From: Valencia hispanica
Lineage: Eukaryota > Chordata > Actinopteri > Cyprinodontiformes > Valenciidae
DNA: 64,000 bases
Reading direction: 5' to 3'
Assembly (NCBI GenBank): GCA_963556495.2
Contig: OY747711.1
Span: 32,688,914-32,752,913 of the forward strand
In this document: positions 58,925 through 64,000 of the stretch, piece by piece
Layout: each line of letters starts with the position of its first letter
Position numbering within the stretch: position 1 is the stretch's first letter
Translations under genes and position numbers: made by a program
Notes under the pieces: generated by a model
Database searches by the model: none
Seen by the model: the letters and a program-made list of their open reading frames with translations, nothing else
Told to the model about the DNA's origin: nothing

Positions 58925-59549
58925 AAATCAAATCAAACTTTATTTATAAAGCGCTTTTCATACAAGAAGTTGCATCACAAAGTGCTTTACAGATTAAAAT
59001 GACCCCACATAAAACCACCTTCCCTTCCCTGCTTTTAAATCCCATAGATTTAAAAGCATGGTCACAGTTATACCCCCCTCCCCCCAACCTGTCTCCTATG
59101 CACACACACAGTTAAAAGAAAAAGTCAAAAAGGACATTGGGCCGAGTGTAGATGAACCATGCAAGGAAACGCCGTCAGAGGAGCCATCTGCCCCGGCAGC
59201 GGTAGATTACCGGCAGCAGCCGAGGCACCGACACAGGGCACCCAGTGGAGGCAAGGCCAAGACCCCCACCTCCACCCAAGCTCCACCTGGAGAGCACCCA
59301 GGCAGCCACAGCCGACCACCGCTCCCGGGGCAGAGGGCTCCCACAGAGGAAACACTGGAACGGGGATTAAGATAAATTCAAGTATAAAAATAAACAGTAA
59401 ATTAATGTGCTACGATTAAATAGTAAAACTGATAAAAATATAATCATATAAAACATGCAGAGCAATTAAACAGACAGTAATAAATAATAATCAGTTAAAA
59501 GCCAGGCTAAAAAGGTGAGTCTTGAGCCTGCTCTTAAAAACATGAACAA
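58925..59549 (-). mobile_element. L2-type LINE 3' end, inverted
   Basis: ATCAAATCAAACTTTATTTA and the AAAGTGCTTTACAGATTAAAA block are the reverse complement of the tails at 28000-28077 and 53160-53226. A GC-rich 3' untranslated block (~59150-59350) follows, then a little C-terminal coding sequence ending at GTGAGTCTTGAGCCTGCTC. 5'-truncated. Confidence 0.85.
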
Positions 59550-59747
59550 TTCCCTGCTCCGCTGGAACTAGGAATTTGGCATATTTTTCTCATACCCAAT
59601 TTTTTTTCAGTTTAGAAAAAAGAAATGGCACAACAGAAGAAAATCTTAAAACTGCCATAACACTAACATGATTTAAAAACGCACACAGATTTGACAGACT
59701 CCAAAGAGCGCCTTTTCGTTTAGCATCAATCTCTGAAATGGACACAA

Positions 59748-59789
59748 TACTCCTTTAGTGTCATGTTTGCACATGACACTAAAGGAGTA
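59748..59789. repeat. Perfect 18-bp inverted repeat (hairpin)
   Basis: TACTCCTTTAGTGTCATG (59748-59765), a 6-nt loop TTTGCA, and its exact complement CATGACACTAAAGGAGTA (59772-59789). No T-run follows and no gene abuts it. Confidence 0.95.
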
Positions 59790-62617
59790 CATCAGTTTTC
59801 CTCTGCAATAGTTCCTAAAAATATCTAGCTTTTGATACTGTATGTTGTTCACTCACTGTACTTGCATTTTTTAAATGCAGGATTTTATTCGTATGTGGAT
59901 TGTTCGTTAGTTTTTATTATTATGTTTCTTAAAAAAATAAATATACCCTCCATTTTAGGGATCCTTACAAGCAATTAATGTCATTTATTGTGCAAAAAAG
60001 AACCAAATTCACTAGCAACCTGATTTATTTTTTAGTTGCAGTTAACAGTATTCACTTTTGTCCCCTGCACACATCTGCAGGGAGTATGATATTCCGTGCT
60101 ATTTTATGGATTAATCTTAAAGAGAAGCATGTACAAACCTCTTATTGTCTGGTTTGTACATTTAAGAATAGCATTGTCTTTTTCCTTGATTGAAGAGCAG
60201 GCCTGAGGTCTCTGCCTTCATGTTGTTTGTAAAGAGGAAAATAGAATGGACAGATTTATTACCACAATGAAGGCATCTTGGACAAAGCCTTTCACCTGTC
60301 AGCTTAAGTAGTCAAGGTTTAAACGTTATTACATGTGTGTGTCTATATTTGCGTGTGTGCACATATTTTTGTATATGTTCTGCATGGAAAACATATTTAA
60401 TTTAGTGTGTGTCTGTTATGTAGGGGATAATTTCTTATGACTGGAGATTTTATTACAGACTTTGTTTTAGTTCATTTGATGTAAGGAGCTAAAGGAGAGG
60501 GGGATGGTTGGGTGAGTGGGCCCAAAGCCTGACTGAATGTGGCTATCATGCACAGTGATATCACCATTATGCTATTCCTAGTGATTTAAATGAATAGGCA
60601 TTAATGCAAAATTGTACAATAGCCGAATTCAGCAATTAGTACCGCTGAGTTGTCGTTTTATTTAGAGCAAAAGATGGAGAGAATGTGAGAGGAGGAGGAA
60701 AGGAGAAAGTGGATCTTAGGCATTATAAGGCAATATAAAAGAGAAATTAGGAATGAAAAGGACGCTGTGTGCCCGGGGCCAACAGCACATGCAAAAAAGG
60801 TAAAAGAAGGTAGCCCAGATGGATGGTGATGGTGACAGTAAGAAGAGGTATCATTGTTTGTGGCTGGTTTATTTCAAAAGAGAAGAGGAAGGAGCTTGAA
60901 AGGTATAGATTTAGAGTCTGGATGACAGCTTTACGTCGACACCACTCTCAACCTTTTCGCTTCTTCCTTTCCTGCTTTCCTTCACCTTTAGGTTTAGAAA
61001 TCATAACTTTGTAGAAACATATACTTCTAGCTGCACCGTTGTTTCTCAAAATGTTGACTGAAGGGTATTTCTGTCACACTTTGTTCTTGGGTTAAACTCG
61101 GTAAATGTCAAGAAACAACATCTCTATTTTTCCTGGCCTCCGAAGAGCTGTCGCTTTCATGCTAAAATGTCTGTTAAATATTCAAAACATATATGCCTTT
61201 ATTTTAAGGGAAAGATATATGACTGCAGCATGTCCAGACAAGGCTGTCTTATAAAGAGAAGAAATAAAAATCTCTCTTTAGAGAATAGATGTTTTTATGC
61301 TTTTATCCTAAAATTAAAACATCTTTCATTTTTTTCTGAAGGCTGTCAGATTCTGCTTGTGTGAATGGTTGACTATAAACTTGTAACTACAATAAACATT
61401 TTTTTGTGTGTGTAGCCTACATGTGCTTTATCTTAAAGTTCACATAGATTATTGAAGGGCAAAGGTCAACAGCCCAATGATAATCTCTTTTTCTTTCAGG
61501 AGCTCCCTTTTAAAGTAAGATTGCTTTCATTATTTTGAAAGGGCAAATATAATCATTTTTTACATTTTATTTTCTCTATTGGCTTTTGGCTTGTTACTCA
61601 TAGTTATATTCATTTCCATGTTTCATTTTGAGAAATAGGCAGGAAGGTGTGAAAGAATCATGACTGACTTTAAGATCAGAAAACCAAAAAAGACATCAAT
61701 TCAAAACACAAAGCGAAGAAGACTTCAGGGTGAATGTAAGTTAATAAGCCTTCATGAAACACTTCGGGCACTTTTTCTCTCAATGTGTTTTGGAAAAGGA
61801 CCAAAGCGGCAGAAGCCTAAAAGTCATCAGCCGATCTCTGTTATGTCCCTGTCTCGCCAAGTGATGTAGTCACAGGCCCTCATCCGCTGATTTGTTTTGG
61901 GGTAAGCCGGGTCCAGCAGGTCAAGGGATTGATGTAGTTAGGACAAATTGTTTGTTTGATCCGTCATGTGAAGGACTTACAAGCGTAAACAACACTCAGA
62001 TATCATTTTTGATGGGAAGAGTAAGAAAGCAAGATGTATAATTTAAATTTAAGCCATTTGCTTTACCAACAACAGAATTTCTACTCTGAGTTTGGTCCCC
62101 ACCACACCTCTTGTCAACTCTCCTTTAACCACGCCCCAACTATGCGGGGTATTGCCAGTCTCCACTTGTATTTTGTGAATAGCCAGAGGGAGCTCAGGGG
62201 GACCTCGTCTTTGTGGGTTTTTGAGGAAAATATTGAGTGAAAGAGGCTAAATATTTATGTATTCAGGGGTTTCTCTAGTGGGGAGAAAAAAGTCAGGAGA
62301 TGGTAAACAAATTAAAACATAATCTATTTGAAGGTTTATATTTAATTAATCATTATTAATCAGATTTTTGTGAACTATTCAACGTAATATTCAAAGTTTT
62401 TCAATTCACATAAATCCTTGTTTATGACTCAACCATTAATCGATTCTACTTGTATTTTAATCTTTTGATATTTTAGGATCTCTCCAATTTTCTTTTTTCT
62501 TTCTTCCTCTATATCTACTGACTGACACTGAGGAAATAATTAAACAAACAGGGGTTAGGATTAATGTTATTTAACTTATTTAACTTAATATCAGAGAAAC
62601 ACAAATCGCAGCAGCAG
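59790..62617. other. Long interval without recognised repeats or genes
   Basis: AT-rich, ~2.8 kb. Short frames (e.g. 61660-61869, basic N-terminus) resemble nothing I know. Candidate single-copy or intronic DNA. Confidence 0.35.
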
Positions 62618-62800
62618 TTAAAGTACTTTTCCGACTATAAGCAGCTACTTTTTTCACAGGCTTTGGATCGTGCAGCCTAGTTTATAGGTTTTTACTGGCT
62701 AACAAGCTCCAGGGGGCACTATAGCAAAAAGGAAATAGAGCTACTGCATGTAAGCTTGGCAACAATGAATCGATGGTGAGATGTTGGCTTTGGTGCATAA
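62618..62800. mobile_element. Fragment of a fish TIR-type repeat
   Basis: AAAGTACTTTTCCGACTATAAG and TTTTTACTGGCTAACAAG followed by CCAGGGGGCACTATAGCAAAAAG resemble a frequent fish non-autonomous element whose end carries GACTATAAGCCGC. No opposite end was found. Confidence 0.4.
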
Positions 62801-62906
62801 AAGGAAGATGAAGATAGCAACCAAGACTTTGTTGGTAGGCTAAAGTATGTTTTATTTTCTAACCTTGATGTGGGAAACACTAATATACCAATGTTGACTA
62901 TAAAAT

Positions 62907-62908
<2 letters not shown>

Positions 62909-62957
<49 letters not shown>
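62909..62957. repeat. TA microsatellite
   Basis: About 24 TA units. Confidence 0.97.
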
Positions 62958-62962
<5 letters not shown>

Positions 62963-64000
62963 CTCTGATCATTTATTTAACTCACACTCACCCTGCATAC
63001 AGTATACCCCATTTGAGAGCTGCTGCTTTAGACAGGAAGGCTGATTGCTTCCATTGTTGTTGATCTTGTTGATTTGGTTTTATTCTTCGCTTGTTTGTAT
63101 CACATTGTTGCTTTACTATATATACAACTTGTTTTCTGTTGGTTTGTTACACACTTGGATTTGATTGGATAATTTTGCAGAAAGAAACAAAGATGAGCTA
63201 CGGACAGAGAATAAACCAGCAGCAGCAGAGCTGTTCCAATCAAACATGGCAGTTGGTCACAGTTACTTAAGTAGGATTTTTTTGGGCTAGAGATTGCTAA
63301 CCAAGTAAACACTTTTGTAACACTCTTGATGCATCATGACTAGCCCAGTTGTTTGCATAAAGATATTTAGTTTGTGTTTTGTATTATTAGTTTATAATAA
63401 TCATACATTGCTCACTTTATTCCGATGTCATGATTTTGTAGAGGGTAGGAGAGATGACTTAAAGAGAGGAGCTGTAGCTGCAGCAGCTGCAGCTCTAGCA
63501 GAAGCACCAGCATCATCATAAGGCTTGTGAACTGGTAACAATTCTAACATTATGTTATAGATCATTAAAAAGAAAAGGTCCTTTAATTCCAACTATCATA
63601 ATACCTATTAAAATATAGAAAGAAGCAAATTCAAAACGGGTCAATAGCAGTGCATCAATGAAGACATAATAAATGAAATAAATAAAGCTTTGCTTTACCT
63701 TTTTTGCTCATTTACCATTTTGGCATTATTGACAGAGCCAAACAGACTATAACAGACTATAACAGTACCAATGATGAGAGAAGACCAAGTGATGAGAGGA
63801 AGAAGAGGAGAGACAACAGCTAGAGATAAAGACAGAGAGACACAACAATAGGTGAATAGTGCATGAATGATAGTATGTGCATGGTGTTTGTTAGCAGTCT
63901 AATTCCAAATAAAAAATATTTGGGTATTTACTGGTAGAGGGAGAGAGATGAAAAAGCTAAGACAAATGGGAGAAAGAAAGGGACATTCAAGTAAAGAAGG
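62958..64000. other. Intergenic, nothing firmly recognised
   Basis: Contains a GCTGCAGC-rich imperfect palindrome (~63469-63497), inside a 61-codon frame ending in an Ala run, and a purine-rich stretch near 63770-63990. No gene supported. Confidence 0.35.

Noticed and set aside
59058..59375. Pro/Ala-rich 105-residue plus frame
   Set aside because: It is antisense to the same L2 3' untranslated block, so a shadow frame.
59748..59789. MicroRNA precursor or bacterial-type terminator
   Set aside because: The stem is too short and mismatch-free for a usual precursor, and no U-tract or gene end is adjacent.
61660..61869. Basic 69-residue frame as a small gene
   Set aside because: No family resemblance, no promoter or splice evidence.
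36792..64000. CTBP2/RIBEYE coding exons
   Set aside because: None of the frames carries the dehydrogenase domain or the large RIBEYE exon; only an untranslated exon remains possible.

Overview
This window looks like nuclear DNA from a teleost fish, most likely a percomorph. The reasons are one spliced vertebrate gene (a TEX36 homologue) and a dense set of fish-typical transposable elements: Rex1, two L2/Maui-type LINE subfamilies, many Tc1-like copies, a Sushi-like Ty3/gypsy element, and hAT-, Kolobok- and Harbinger-type elements. Long GT/CA microsatellites and AT-rich intergenic sequence fit the same picture. The species cannot be named from the sequence alone.

Layout. 362-4876 is a three-level nest: a Tc1-like transposon, split by an L2/Maui-type LINE, which is itself split by a 5'-truncated L1 with a 17-bp target-site duplication. 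5345-5897 is a hAT-like non-autonomous element. 6515-7665 holds the only clear host gene, a four-exon plus-strand tex36 homologue (195 codons) with a possible RFX X-box about 90 bp upstream of its ATG. 7788-9959 is a better preserved Tc1-like copy (minus strand) with a DD34E transposase and a nested LINE tail. 11111-14040 is a nearly complete but broken Rex1 LINE (minus). 14373-16800 is an internally deleted gypsy element between 215-bp direct repeats. 18350-21225 is a Tc1-in-Tc1 nest with a SINE-like insert. 22310-23200 is a decayed Tc1. 24885-28078 is a long L2-type LINE (plus). 28.2-36.3 kb carries scattered MITEs, a Sleeping Beauty-like Tc1 remnant and another Tc1 remnant.

36.7-37.9 kb is the most promoter-like part of the window: CpG-containing, not recognisably transposon, with splice-donor-like sites on the plus strand. 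In human 10q26 the gene beyond TEX36, in the same orientation, is CTBP2. The inference is that this could be an untranslated 5' exon or promoter of ctbp2, and that the rest of the window could be its long first intron. No CTBP2 coding exon is present, so this is unproven.

40.2-46.6 kb is another nested repeat block: L2/Maui, MITEs, Tc1, and a TTAA-flanked Kolobok-like element holding a Harbinger-like insert with a MADF-domain exon. 48.9-53.9 kb holds a Tigger-like MITE, a Kolobok-like end, a Tc1 split by an internally deleted L2, and a hAT fragment. 57.0-59.5 kb holds a SINE-like copy, a CA tract, an unclassified ~609-bp modular repeat and an inverted L2 3' end. 59.6-64 kb has little recognisable content apart from a perfect 18-bp hairpin, a small TIR-type fragment and a TA tract.

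I see no tRNA, rRNA, CRISPR array or operon structure, and no multi-gene system. The main stories are the tex36 gene with its possible ciliary regulation, the layered history of transposon insertions, and an unclassified repeat family.
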